A stretch of DNA of 64,000 nt. It comes from Bin87 sp965232895. GTDB taxonomy: Bacteria > Chloroflexota > Dehalococcoidia > Lucifugimonadales > UBA3495. The stretch spans positions 2,976,001 through 3,040,000 of the forward strand of contig OZ247430.1 in the NCBI GenBank assembly GCA_965232895.1. Reading direction: 5' to 3'. The notes below the pieces were generated by a model. That model ran no database searches. It saw only the letters and a program-made list of their open reading frames with translations, and was not told the origin of the DNA. Both the position numbers and the translations under genes were made by a program. Position 1 is the stretch's first letter. Each line of letters starts with the position of its first letter. Shown here piece by piece: positions 8,082-16,628 of this stretch.

Positions 8082-10142
8082 ATGCCCTCCTACTCAGTAG
8101 CCGTTGATGTCGGTGGCACGTTCACCGACATCGTTCTTTGCGATACGGCGTCCAATGCCCAGTGGGTCCACAAGACCCCATCCACACCCAGCGACCCGTC
8201 GGTGGGATTCATGACGGGGTTGTCGGAAATCCTGGCGACCAACGGCGTCGACGCGCGCGACGTGGGCCATATCTTTCACGGCACGACCATTGCCACGAAC
8301 TCGGTGCTGGAGAACCGTGGAGCGCCGGTCGGGTTGCTGGTCACCGAGGGGTTCCGGTACGTGCTCGAAATCGCGCGGCACGGCACGCCCCGCCTGGCCA
8401 ACCCCAACTCCTGGGTGAAACCGCAGCGTCCGGTACGCCCCCGGGATTGCCTCGAGGTGTTGGAGCGAACGGCTTTCGACGGTGAAATCCTGGAGCCTTT
8501 GGACGAGGCCGCAGTGCGCCAGGCCGCGAGGCATTTCGCGCGCGAGGGCGTGGCCGCCATAGCCGTCGCGTTCCTCCATTCCTACGCCAACCCGGCTCAC
8601 GAACGGCGGGCCCGGGAGATCCTGCGGGAGGAGCTTCCGGAAGTAGCGGTTTCGCTGTCCTCGGAAGTCCTGCCGGTGTACCGGGAGTACGAGCGCGCCA
8701 TCACCACGGTGCTGAACGCGTATGTAACGCCGCGGGTCAGTACCTACATCGAAAATCTCCAGGGCTCGTTGCGGGCGTTCGGAAGCGCGGCGTCGCTGTC
8801 GATCATGAAATCCAACGGCGGCATCATCGGGGCCGACACCGCCGTCGAGCAGCCGGTGTACACCGCCCTTTCCGGGCCGGCGGCCGGCGTGATGGCCACG
8901 CTGCAGATCGCCGAGGCCACCGGAGTCGCCAACTGCATATCCTTCGACATGGGCGGCACCAGCACCGACGTATCATTGGTGCAGGACCGGCAGCCCGGTC
9001 TGACGCTGAACGGCAGGCTGGGCGACTGGCCGGTGCAGTTGCCCATGCTGGACATTGCGACCATCGGATGCGGCGGGGGCAGCATTGCCGAGGTCTCACC
9101 CTACGGCAGCCTGACGGTCGGGCCGGCCAGCGCCGGCGCGGATCCGGGTCCGGCCTGCTACGGCCGGGGATCGAACCGCCCCACCGTCACCGACGCGAAC
9201 CTGGTGCTGGGAAGGGTCAGCTCCAGCATCGCCGGCGGGCAGTTGACCCTGGATGCGGAGGCTGCGGCCAATGCGATCCGCGACGCGGTCGCCTCGCCGT
9301 TGACCATGGATCTCGCGGCGGCGGCCAGCGGCGTCCTGCAAATCGCCAACAACGCCATGGTGGGAGCCATTCGGAACATCAGCGTGGAGCGCGGCTATGA
9401 TCCGCGAGAATTCGCGCTGGTGGCGTATGGGGGCGCGGGGCCGATGCATGCCATCGAGGTGGCAAACCTTCTGGGCGTGACGACGGTGGTGGTGCCTCCA
9501 CATCCGGGGATCGCGTCGGCGTACGGGTTGCTGGTGGCGGAGTTCAAGAACGACTACGCCAGGACGTCGTTGCAACAGCCGCCGGATTACGATCTGCAGG
9601 GCATGGCGGAGATTTTCGACGGGCTGGAGCGGGAAGGGCAGCAGTGGTTGGAAACCGAAGGGGTTGCCAACTCCGGCCGGATGCTGACCTGGTCGGCAGA
9701 CCTGCGCTACGAGCACCAGGGTTCGGAACTCACCATTCCCTACGAAGGCACACGGATTGACCGGCACGGGTTGGAAGGGATGATCGAGGAATTTCATCGA
9801 AGGCATTCCCAGCTCTACGGGTTTTCGCTGGACCAGTCGGTGGAGATCGTGACGCTGCGGGTGACCGCTTCCGGGCAGTTGGGCGACGTGGCGATGCCGA
9901 TGCTGCCTGCGGGTGGCGGCGATCCGGCGGACGCCATTGTCGACGAGCGGCGGGTGTACTTCGAAGAGGAGGGGGATTTTGTTCCGTGCCCCATCTACCG
10001 CAGGGAACGATTGTCCCCGGGCGACAGCATCGGCGGGCCGGCCATCCTGGAAGGGATGGACTCGACGGTGGTGATCAACCCGGGCTGGGAATCCCGAATC
10101 GACCAATACGGCAACTGCATCATGCGCGCCGCTGGAGATTGA
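8082..10142 (+). CDS. hyuA: Hydantoinase/oxoprolinase subunit A (ATP-dependent)
   Basis: The 686-residue product is the ATP-binding subunit of the HyuA/HyuB (5-oxoprolinase, N-methylhydantoinase, acetophenone carboxylase) superfamily. Actin-like ATPase motifs are visible: DVGGTFTDIVLCD at the N-terminus, FHGTTIATNSVLEN, SFDMGGTSTDVSLV and YGGAGPMHAIEVA. ATG 8082 was chosen because it gives the standard start PSYSVAVDVGGTFTD; the frame is open further upstream inside the PLP gene. The actual substrate cannot be distinguished among hydantoins, 5-oxoproline or related lactams. hyuB follows after a single base. Confidence 0.94.
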   Translation: MPSYSVAVDVGGTFTDIVLCDTASNAQWVHKTPSTPSDPSVGFMTGLSEILATNGVDARDVGHIFHGTTIATNSVLENRGAPVGLLVTEGFRYVLEIARHGTPRLANPNSWVKPQRPVRPRDCLEVLERTAFDGEILEPLDEAAVRQAARHFAREGVAAIAVAFLHSYANPAHERRAREILREELPEVAVSLSSEVLPVYREYERAITTVLNAYVTPRVSTYIENLQGSLRAFGSAASLSIMKSNGGIIGADTAVEQPVYTALSGPAAGVMATLQIAEATGVANCISFDMGGTSTDVSLVQDRQPGLTLNGRLGDWPVQLPMLDIATIGCGGGSIAEVSPYGSLTVGPASAGADPGPACYGRGSNRPTVTDANLVLGRVSSSIAGGQLTLDAEAAANAIRDAVASPLTMDLAAAASGVLQIANNAMVGAIRNISVERGYDPREFALVAYGGAGPMHAIEVANLLGVTTVVVPPHPGIASAYGLLVAEFKNDYARTSLQQPPDYDLQGMAEIFDGLEREGQQWLETEGVANSGRMLTWSADLRYEHQGSELTIPYEGTRIDRHGLEGMIEEFHRRHSQLYGFSLDQSVEIVTLRVTASGQLGDVAMPMLPAGGGDPADAIVDERRVYFEEEGDFVPCPIYRRERLSPGDSIGGPAILEGMDSTVVINPGWESRIDQYGNCIMRAAGD

Positions 10143-10143
10143 G

Positions 10144-12006
10144 ATGACGATCAGCAAGAGCCGACCAGAAGCGCACGGCCCCGAGAGTGAGCCCGCCCAG
10201 CCGGTCAATCCGGTGACGCGGCAGCTGATTCGCGGGTCGCTGCGAGCCGCCCGGCTGGAGTGCGAGCTGATCATCGAGCGCACCGCCATGTCGGCGTTTA
10301 TCCGGGAGAAGAAGGACTACACGGTGAGTTTCCTGGACGCCGGGGGGCGGGAGATCTACGGGGACACCATGGGCAGCGACATTTTGGGCTGCGTGTGGGA
10401 CTACTACCCGGTGGATGCCATGCAGCCCGGCGACCTGTACTGGTACAACGACCCGTACCTTTCCCACGGGAGCATCACCCACACGCCGGACATGGTGTTC
10501 ATCGCGCCGGTATTCTTCCACGGCGAGGTGGTGGCCTACTGCCATTCCTTCGCGCATTTCTGGGATCTGGGCGGGTCGCGGCCGGGGAGCATCGGGCCGG
10601 CGAACACGGAGATCTTTCACGACGGGACGCTGGTGCCGCCGATCAAAATCATCGATGCCGGGAACCTGAACGACGAGGCCTACCGCATCATCCTGCGGAA
10701 CTCCAGGTATCCCGACCTGCTGGAGGGCGATTCCAGGGCGCTGATGTCGGCGGCAAATCGCGCGCAGGAACGGCTGCTGGAGATGTTCGAGCGCTACGGG
10801 CGGGACACGATGCTGGCCGCCATCGCCGAGGATCAGGCGGACACCGGTCGGCTGGTGCGGGACAAGACGCTGGAAATGATCCCCGAAGGCGAGTATTCGG
10901 TGCGCGACTATATGGACCATGCCGGAGTCGGCGAGCGGTGGCATTCCTTCCATATCAAGCTGATCCGGAGAGGTGATGAGATCCTGCTGGACGCCACGGA
11001 CAGCGACGACCAGGCGGACGGGTCGATCAATTTCATCGCCAGCGACGGCGCGCTCAAGGCCTACTTCGGGCAGTACTTCCACCAGTTCGACACCTCGCTG
11101 CTGGCGAACCACGGGCTGCTGGCTGGCATTGACGACGTGCAGCTCAGGGAGGGCAGCATCCTGCGGCCGGAATGGCCGGCGGCGTTGGGATGCCGCGCCC
11201 ACACCTTCACCAAGCTGAAGAGCGCGGTGCGGGCGGTGGTCGCCCAGGCCTCCGAGGGCAAGGTCATGGCGTCGCCGGCGGTTTACGTGATCGCCTACTG
11301 GCGGATGAAAGAGGACGGGACGGGGAACTGGCTGCTATGCACGGATGGCATCGCGGTGGGTCACGGGGCGCGTCCCTTCGGCGACGGGCTGGACGCGATT
11401 TACCAGCGCCACAACGAAAACTATCCGGGCGAGTTCATGGAGATGGAGTACCCGCTGCGGCTGGAACGGTACGCGATCGCCACCGATTCGGGCGGACCGG
11501 GCAAGTACCGGGGCGGCTGCGGCGTGGTCCGTGACGTTCGGCTGCTGGCAGACGAGGGCACTTTCGGGCTGCGGGTGGAGAACAACCGGTTCCCGGCCTG
11601 GGGCGTGGCTGGTGGCAAGGGCGGCGGACTGTCGCGAGTGATCATCAACCCCGGGACGCAGGAAGAACGTGAGATCCGCGCGTTCTCCGACGACAACCAC
11701 TGGAAGCGGGGCGACCTGGTGCGCATCTGCACGGCCGGCGGCGGTGGCTGGGGCGACCCCCTGGAGCGGGAGGCTGGGCTGGCGCTGGATGACGTGAAGG
11801 ACGGTTTTGTGTCGTTGCAGGCTGCCCGAGATGATTACGGCGTGGTGATCGACGAAGACGCGATGACCGTCGATGTGGCGGCCACCGACGCCAAGCGGGC
11901 AGAAATACGGAATGCCCGGGGCAGGACGGGACTCTTCCACCGCTTCGGTTACTTCGATTCCGCGGCGGAGGAACTGGAGTGGGTCAACCGGAACATTCCG
12001 CGGTGA
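10144..12006 (+). CDS. hyuB: Hydantoinase/oxoprolinase subunit B
   Basis: This 620-residue protein is the partner subunit of HyuA. Family segments include ECELIIERTAMSAFIRE, YGDTMGSDILGC, GDLYWYNDPYLSHGSITHTPDM, the C-terminal SGGPGKYRGGCGVVRDVR and the glycine-rich CTAGGGGWGDPLEREAG typical of HyuB ends. The stop of hyuA and this ATG are one base apart, so translation is probably coupled and an equimolar A-B complex is expected. No carboxylase gamma subunit or ring-opening amidohydrolase gene is adjacent. Confidence 0.95.
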   Translation: MTISKSRPEAHGPESEPAQPVNPVTRQLIRGSLRAARLECELIIERTAMSAFIREKKDYTVSFLDAGGREIYGDTMGSDILGCVWDYYPVDAMQPGDLYWYNDPYLSHGSITHTPDMVFIAPVFFHGEVVAYCHSFAHFWDLGGSRPGSIGPANTEIFHDGTLVPPIKIIDAGNLNDEAYRIILRNSRYPDLLEGDSRALMSAANRAQERLLEMFERYGRDTMLAAIAEDQADTGRLVRDKTLEMIPEGEYSVRDYMDHAGVGERWHSFHIKLIRRGDEILLDATDSDDQADGSINFIASDGALKAYFGQYFHQFDTSLLANHGLLAGIDDVQLREGSILRPEWPAALGCRAHTFTKLKSAVRAVVAQASEGKVMASPAVYVIAYWRMKEDGTGNWLLCTDGIAVGHGARPFGDGLDAIYQRHNENYPGEFMEMEYPLRLERYAIATDSGGPGKYRGGCGVVRDVRLLADEGTFGLRVENNRFPAWGVAGGKGGGLSRVIINPGTQEEREIRAFSDDNHWKRGDLVRICTAGGGGWGDPLEREAGLALDDVKDGFVSLQAARDDYGVVIDEDAMTVDVAATDAKRAEIRNARGRTGLFHRFGYFDSAAEELEWVNRNIPR

Positions 12007-12095
12007 TTTGGCGGTAGGAGCCGTGGCCTTTCGGCGGGACTTATATGCCTAACTACACAGCCAACTGTAAACAGCGCAATACCCTCGCCTGACAT

Positions 12096-12359
12096 CTAGC
12101 TGCGCGCTTTGTGCCAACCGGTCCTGAACCCCCTCATGTAGGCAACCGCGATGACGATCAACAGGATTCCGGCTCCGTACAGGCCGGCCAGCAGGAACTC
12201 TAGCAGTATCAGGTCGGTGAAGTTGCGAATCTCGACCACGCGGGGAGCGACTATAGCCAGGCTGACGAACAGGAGGCCGAGCCCGAGGGCTCCGAGTATC
12301 CACTTGGGATAGGGTATTTTCTCGCCCCGTCTGAGGAAAAGGCTCTTGACGATGCGCAA
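12096..12359 (-). CDS. Small two-helix membrane protein, function unknown
   Basis: An 87-residue frame begins with TTG preceded at 5 bp by a strong GGAGGAG ribosome-binding site, which supports a real gene. Two hydrophobic segments are clear, about residues 21-39 (LGALGLGLLFVSLAIVAP) and 52-76 (LLAGLYGAGILLIVIAVAY), with basic residues at both termini (KSLFLRRGEK and RGFRTGWHKAR), consistent with a hairpin whose ends face the cytosol. No family was recognised. It stands alone, convergent with hyuB. Confidence 0.6.
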   Translation of the reverse strand: MRIVKSLFLRRGEKIPYPKWILGALGLGLLFVSLAIVAPRVVEIRNFTDLILLEFLLAGLYGAGILLIVIAVAYMRGFRTGWHKARS

Positions 12360-12478
12360 TGGGCTCCTCCTTATCAGGCATTACATCACTGATCCGTGTA
12401 GTTAGGTATGTTATTCCCCTTTCGGCGGGGGCGGACAGCGACGCGATGATGTCACAAGAGGGAGAGCCTCCCTGGCCC

Positions 12479-12510
12479 CGACGAGATTGCCACGCTTCGC
12501 TCGCAATGAC
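12479..12510. repeat. Solitary half of the 'core-1' palindromic repeat
   Basis: The sequence GAGATTGCCACGCTTCGCTC followed by GCAATGAC is one arm of the core-1 hairpin found complete at 13190-13306, 21060-21152 and 23476-23566. No terminal inverted repeats are evident around this copy. Confidence 0.75.
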
Positions 12511-12585
12511 AGGTTCGGGGGACGGGATTGCGGGGCTCGCGGTGGGGGTGATGGTTCCCTCTGAACCAAGAGCGGGTCAGAGGGG

Positions 12586-13032
12586 CTAGCGCCTGGCGCG
12601 GCGGGGCGGATCCTCGGAGTAGTCCCAGGAGCGGATGCGGACCGGGGTCACCCTGATGTACGCGGCGCCGGGTCGGGGCTCGGTAGGCAGGTCGGGCTCG
12701 GCAACGCCGCGCCGCTTTGCTGCTTCCCTAGAGTAGTGCAGTATCTCGTCCGGTTCGGTGTGGACGGTGGCCGTGCCCTGAACCATCACGCCCTTGATGT
12801 CCTGCATGGTGCTTCCGGTTTCCAGCAGCAGGCTGACGTTGGGGTTGTGGCCGATGTTCCGCAGCTTGCGGGTGTGGGCCCGCACACCCATCAGAATTTC
12901 GTCGCCGAGCCGGAAGTAACCCAGGGGCACGGTGTGCGGGAAGCCGTCCGGGCCGATGGTGGTCAGCACGATCCAGCCGGGCTTGCTGTCCAGAAATTCG
13001 TGGGTTTCCTGAGTGGTCAATGGGCGAGGCAT
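12586..13032 (-). CDS. Pyridoxamine 5'-phosphate oxidase-family (split-barrel) protein
   Basis: The 148-residue product has the PPOX-like split beta-barrel pattern: ETHEFLDSKPGWIVLTTIGPDGFPHTVPLGYF, then ILMGVRAHTRKLRNIGHNPNVSLLLETG and VMVQGTATVHTE. Such proteins bind FMN, F420 or heme; the IGPDGFPHTVPL and RAHTRKLRNI segments resemble the F420/FMN-reductase type. The exact cofactor and substrate are not readable. ATG 13032 lies 8 bp after a GGGAG ribosome-binding site; an ATG two codons upstream (13038) is possible but is only 2 bp from it. It is a single gene flanked by repeats. Confidence 0.85.
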   Translation of the reverse strand: MPRPLTTQETHEFLDSKPGWIVLTTIGPDGFPHTVPLGYFRLGDEILMGVRAHTRKLRNIGHNPNVSLLLETGSTMQDIKGVMVQGTATVHTEPDEILHYSREAAKRRGVAEPDLPTEPRPGAAYIRVTPVRIRSWDYSEDPPRRARR

Positions 13033-13172
13033 GGTCATCACTCCCAGCGCGGGTGACGTGTGGCGGCCGGACGATTGTGGCCCGGGCAGCCGTGGTCCAG
13101 GATGCGCACATTGTGGCATCCCGGATGCGGCATCGCAATTTGGGCCCGCCGGCTGCCAGAGCATCTTCCCAA

Positions 13173-13332
13173 GTAACTGTTCAGAATTGAGGAGGTTGTC
13201 ATTGCGAGGCGCTTGCGTCGTGGCAATCCAGATATCGTAGCAGCAACGTCTGCCCTGAAGGACTCCCCGGCGCCAACGAGATTGCCGCGCTGCGCTCGCA
13301 ATGACACTTCCCCCGCAACTCTGAACAATTAC
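13173..13332. mobile_element. MITE-like element with GTAA ends and 8-bp target duplication (IS66-type ends)
   Basis: A 160-bp element is bounded by imperfect terminal inverted repeats GTAAYTGTTCAGARTTG and flanked on both sides by the identical 8-bp direct repeat CTTCCCAA (13165-13172 and 13333-13340). Ends beginning GTAA with 8-bp duplications are the hallmark of the IS66 family. The interior is the core-1 palindrome (GTCATTGCGAGGCG... to ...GCTCGCAATGAC). It encodes nothing, so it would need a transposase in trans. Confidence 0.85.
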
Positions 13333-13340
13333 CTTCCCAA

Positions 13341-13863
13341 GTTGCGGTCGTCATTGGGGAAGCCGAGCGGTCCGGTGGAGGGATTGAGATTGTAGGCCTG
13401 GTTGCCGGCGGGCTGGGGTGTGGCGGGGGCTTGCTCCTCTGGTTGGCGGTTCGGGTTTGGTGATGGTGGTTTGGATTTGGCGGTCAGGCTTTGCGGTTTC
13501 GGGTCGGTGTCGGAGCACGGCCAACACTGTATTTGCGCATGGTTTTTGTGTCCCAATCTTCCGTGACCCGCGGGCAGCCGGCTGGTGAGCCGATGCCCTA
13601 CGGCACGGGGCGGAGGTGACACCCGCCGGGTCGACACGGGGCCGCCCCGGGGAGAAGATCGGGTAGCGGCCGCTGGCGACCATGATGCGAAGAACCGACT
13701 GGGGCCGTTGCCGACCCGAAACCGTATCGCCCATCTATTCGGATGTAGGCTAGGCGAAGCCGCTGGCCTGGCGGCGGAACCGGCGGGGCTCGCGAAGCGG
13801 CGCCGGAATTACCTGACGAGACCATGATAGAACAGGCGTGCGATATTGGTCAAGAGGTAGGCG
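13341..13863. other. Intergenic stretch without a convincing gene
   Basis: About 520 bp with G/T-rich composition on the plus strand. A proline-rich frame on the minus strand (ending GFPNDDRNLGR) runs into the TAA of the IS66-type element end at 13329-13331 and could be the tail of a degraded gene, but it has no recognisable domain, start signal or ribosome-binding site. Confidence 0.4.
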
Positions 13864-14050
13864 GTCACCGTATCCGCTTTGTCTTTTACATCGATGCACA
13901 GGATGAACAGGATTTGATTGATTATTGTGAACGCTCCCGCGCTCTTGACGATGCTGAAAATTGAACGCCTTACCTGCACGCCATCATCCGGTCTATCCTG
14001 TTTATCGATGTAAGTTGGCTCCCGCAGTCGTCAAACTGGGTACGCAAGAG
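13864..14050. repeat. 'Core-2' repeat element (TTTACATCGATGCA type), degenerate ends
   Basis: This copy carries the core-2 sequence: TTTTACATCGATGCACAGGA near the left, GATTTGATTGATTATTGTGA inside, and the inverted end ATCCTGTTTATCGATGTAA on the right, ending in GGGTACGCAAGAG. Its outer ends are decayed forms of CTCACGCGTACCC. It is followed at 14057-14091 by half of core-1. Other copies: 20670-20856, 35578-35758 and 41852-42005. Confidence 0.8.
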
Positions 14051-14247
14051 TACCTAGATCGCCACGTCGCTGCGCTCCTCGCGATGACAACCGAAAGATC
14101 CTAATGACAACCGACAGGTCCCAGGACCAGCCTCGCTAAGGGAGCGAAAGCCCGGCTGTCATACCGGCGCGATAGCGGGGCGCCGGTTCGCGTCTGGTAT
14201 ATTCGTGCCCATCGAAAGGAACGATTTCCCGGGCAAGGAGGACGAAG

Positions 14248-15243
14248 ATGGCCGGAACGAAGCGAATTTACGTGGGAATGCACGACGGAGTCTGCGCCGT
14301 CACCAGCGACGACGGCGGCAAGACCTGGGCGCAAGGGCCGGTTACGCAGTTGGCCCATGCGGCGGCGCGCCTCAGCGCAAGCCCGGTGGCCCGATCCCGG
14401 GCGTACCTGGCCGCCTACGAAGCGGGGGTGTACCGGACGGATGACGGCGGCAAGACCTGGCAACATCTGGGGTCGTACCCCACCGACTATGCCCATAGCG
14501 TGCTGGCCCATCCGGACGACGGCGATGGCGTGTACGTCGGCAGCGAGCCGGCGGAGATCTGGCGCTCCGCGGACTGCGGGGCGACCTGGGACGAGTTCGA
14601 CGCGTTTCGCGCGGTTCCCGAGGCGGCGGAATGGGGGTTCCACTCGCCGACGCGGGATTCGCACGTGCGTGACCTGCGGGCGGCGCCCGGTTCGGTGAAC
14701 CAGCTGTATGCCGGCATCGAGGTGGGCGGGATGGTGCGGTCCGGAGACGGCGGGTCGAGCTGGAAGCAGTTGTCGGGTCTTAATGACGACATCCATTGCG
14801 TCAATCTGAGCGCAGATCGCGCCGACCGGATCTACGTGGCGACGGCGGTGGCCCCGTATCGCTCGGATGACGGGGGAGAGACCTGGGAGATGATTAACGA
14901 CGGGCTGGATCGGCGGTACGCGCTGCACATCTCCGCCGCGCCCGACGACGCTGACCTGGTGCTGGTCACCGTTTCGGAGAATGCGCGGCGAGGCAACCCC
15001 AAGCTGTATCGCTCCACCGACGCGGGGCGGAGCTGGGAACTGGTGCAGGGCGTTGGCCAGGGAGAGGATCCGTCGGACATGCTGGTGGCGTTCGAATGGG
15101 ACCCGGAGGAGCCGAGCACGGTTTACGGCGGGACCGACGGCGGCAAGCTGTACCGCAGCGCGGACCGGGGCGTCACCTGGGAGCCGTTGACGGTGGAGGT
15201 GGGCACGGTGGCCGTGGGAGCGCTGGCGATCTCGAGCGATTAG
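14248..15243 (+). CDS. Seven-repeat Asp-box (BNR) beta-propeller protein
   Basis: The 331-residue product has seven Asp-box motifs at regular spacing: SDDGGKTW, TDDGGKTW, SADCGATW, SGDGGSSW, SDDGGETW, STDAGRSW and SADRGVTW. Seven S/T-x-D-x-G-x-x-W repeats predict a sialidase/VPS10/Ycf48-like beta-propeller. No signal peptide is visible, so it is probably cytosolic, and no catalytic sialidase residues can be assigned; a binding or scaffold role is as likely as hydrolysis. An AGGAGG-type ribosome-binding site (CAAGGAGG) precedes the ATG. Its TAG stop coincides exactly with the first bases of a repeat element (15241-15394), so the C-terminus may have been set by that insertion. Confidence 0.85.
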   Translation: MAGTKRIYVGMHDGVCAVTSDDGGKTWAQGPVTQLAHAAARLSASPVARSRAYLAAYEAGVYRTDDGGKTWQHLGSYPTDYAHSVLAHPDDGDGVYVGSEPAEIWRSADCGATWDEFDAFRAVPEAAEWGFHSPTRDSHVRDLRAAPGSVNQLYAGIEVGGMVRSGDGGSSWKQLSGLNDDIHCVNLSADRADRIYVATAVAPYRSDDGGETWEMINDGLDRRYALHISAAPDDADLVLVTVSENARRGNPKLYRSTDAGRSWELVQGVGQGEDPSDMLVAFEWDPEEPSTVYGGTDGGKLYRSADRGVTWEPLTVEVGTVAVGALAISSD

Positions 15244-15394
15244 GCAGTGTTGAAATTTCGCGTCATTCCGGCGAAAGCCGGAATCCAGTGTGCCGGAGAA
15301 GGGTAAAATCCGGCAGGCTTTCCGGTGGCAACGGTTTCTGGGTTCCTGCTTGCGCAGGAAGGACGGGTATTTTCCCAAACGTCAACACTGCCTA
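15241..15394. mobile_element. MITE-like element with TAGGCAGTGTTGA ends, copy 1
   Basis: A 154-bp element has inverted ends TAGGCAGTGTTGA / TCAACACTGCCTA and interior arms CATTCCGGCGAAAGCCGGAAT and TTCCTGCTTGCGCAGGAA. A near-identical copy lies at 23237-23390 and a divergent one at 26213-26394. The ends start with TA, as expected for IS630/Tc1-like TA target duplication. The first TAG is the stop codon of the upstream propeller gene. Confidence 0.85.
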
Positions 15395-15469
15395 GTCAGT
15401 CGATGTCAGTGGGCCGTGTTATCATCGGCCCGACTTCCCCTGAACGACACTGGAGCCGGAGGTGCGATC

Positions 15470-16486
15470 ATGCCGCCGAGTGGCAACGAATGGCTGGCCC
15501 TGACAACGGAACCCATCCTGGAGCCTGATCTCCCGATCTGTGATCCGCACCACCATTTCTGGGTGCAGCGCCCGGAGCCGGTGGATTACCAGCAATACCT
15601 GCTGGCGGACCTGGCGGCCGACATCAACAGCGGTCACAACGTGCGGTCCACGGTGTTCGTGGAGGCGCGTTCCGAGTACCGCACCGACGGGCCCGAAGAG
15701 ATGCGTCCCGTGGGCGAGGTCGAGTTCGTCCAAGGCATCGCGGACGAAAGCGCGACGGGAGCGTACGGAGAAGGGCGGGCCGCCGCCGCGATAATCGGGC
15801 GGGCCGACCTGAAGATGGGAGACGGCGTGCGCCCGGCGCTGGAAGCGTTGCAGGCGGCGAGTCCTAATCGCTTCCGAGGGATCAGGCACTCGGTGGGCTG
15901 GGACCCGCATCCGGACGTGGAGAACCGCGAGGTTGAGGGCCTGCTGCAGCGCGACGACTATCTGGCCGGAGCGCGGGTCCTGCAGGACATGGGGCTGATC
16001 CTGGAGACGTCGGTGTACTTCCCCCAGCTGCCGGAGTTGGCCGAGTTTGCGCGGAAGGCGCCCGACCTCACCATCGTGCTCAACCACATCGGCGGGATGA
16101 TGCGGACCGGGCCCTTCGCCGGCCGGGACGACGAGGTCATTCCGCAGTGGCGCAGCGGGATCGAAGCGGTGGGAGCCGAGCCGAACATCATCATGAAGCT
16201 GGGCGGGATCGGGATGCCGCGGATCGGGTTCGACTGGCACACGCGGGAGACGCCCGTGGGGTCTGAGGAAATCGCGGATTCCGTGGGGGATTGGATGCGG
16301 CACTGCCTGGACCAGTTCGGGCCGGACCGCTGCATGTTCGAGAGCAACTTCCCGGTGGACAAGGTCTCGTTCTCGTACCACGTGATGTACAACGCGTTCA
16401 AGCGGCTGTCGCAGGGGTACACTGCCTCGGAGCGGGCGGCGGTGTTTCACGACACTGCGGTGCGGGTTTACCGGATAGGGGCGTAG
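15470..16486 (+). CDS. Amidohydrolase 2 family protein (TIM-barrel metal hydrolase/decarboxylase)
   Basis: The 338-residue product starts with the metal-binding pattern LPICDPHHHFW, followed by NVRSTVFVEARSEYR, RFRGIRHSVGWDP, TIVLNHIGGM (third His) and the C-terminal DRCMFESNFPVDK, all typical of amidohydrolase-2 members such as lactonases and ACMSD-like decarboxylases. FESNFPVDK is the usual form in the 4-sulfomuconolactone/L-fucono-lactonase-like branch. ATG 15470 follows a GGAGGTG ribosome-binding site; the upstream open frame lies inside the repeat. The substrate is unknown, but neighbours (epoxide hydrolase, alpha/beta hydrolase) suggest catabolism of organic compounds. Confidence 0.88.
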   Translation: MPPSGNEWLALTTEPILEPDLPICDPHHHFWVQRPEPVDYQQYLLADLAADINSGHNVRSTVFVEARSEYRTDGPEEMRPVGEVEFVQGIADESATGAYGEGRAAAAIIGRADLKMGDGVRPALEALQAASPNRFRGIRHSVGWDPHPDVENREVEGLLQRDDYLAGARVLQDMGLILETSVYFPQLPELAEFARKAPDLTIVLNHIGGMMRTGPFAGRDDEVIPQWRSGIEAVGAEPNIIMKLGGIGMPRIGFDWHTRETPVGSEEIADSVGDWMRHCLDQFGPDRCMFESNFPVDKVSFSYHVMYNAFKRLSQGYTASERAAVFHDTAVRVYRIGA

Positions 16487-16488
16487 GG

Positions 16489-16585
16489 GCGACGGGATTG
16501 CCGCGCTGCGCTCGCAATGACAGAAATGGGGATTTAGCGTGCGATACGTCGGCGACGGGATTGCCGCGCTGCGCTCGCAATGACA
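16489..16585. repeat. Two direct copies of a core-1 half-repeat
   Basis: GCGACGGGATTGCCGCGCTG continuing to CGCTCGCAATGACA occurs twice, at about 16489-16522 and 16552-16585, separated by about 30 bp. They fill the gap between the amidohydrolase and epoxide hydrolase genes. Confidence 0.8.
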
Positions 16586-16628
16586 ACAACCAAGGTCCTT
16601 CAAACTGAAACCTCGGAGGAGATTAGCC

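Noticed and set aside
13329..13637. Proline-rich minus-strand frame ending in GFPNDDRNLGR
   Set aside because: No ribosome-binding site or domain; it ends in the TAA of a MITE end. It may be a gene relic but is not supported as a gene.
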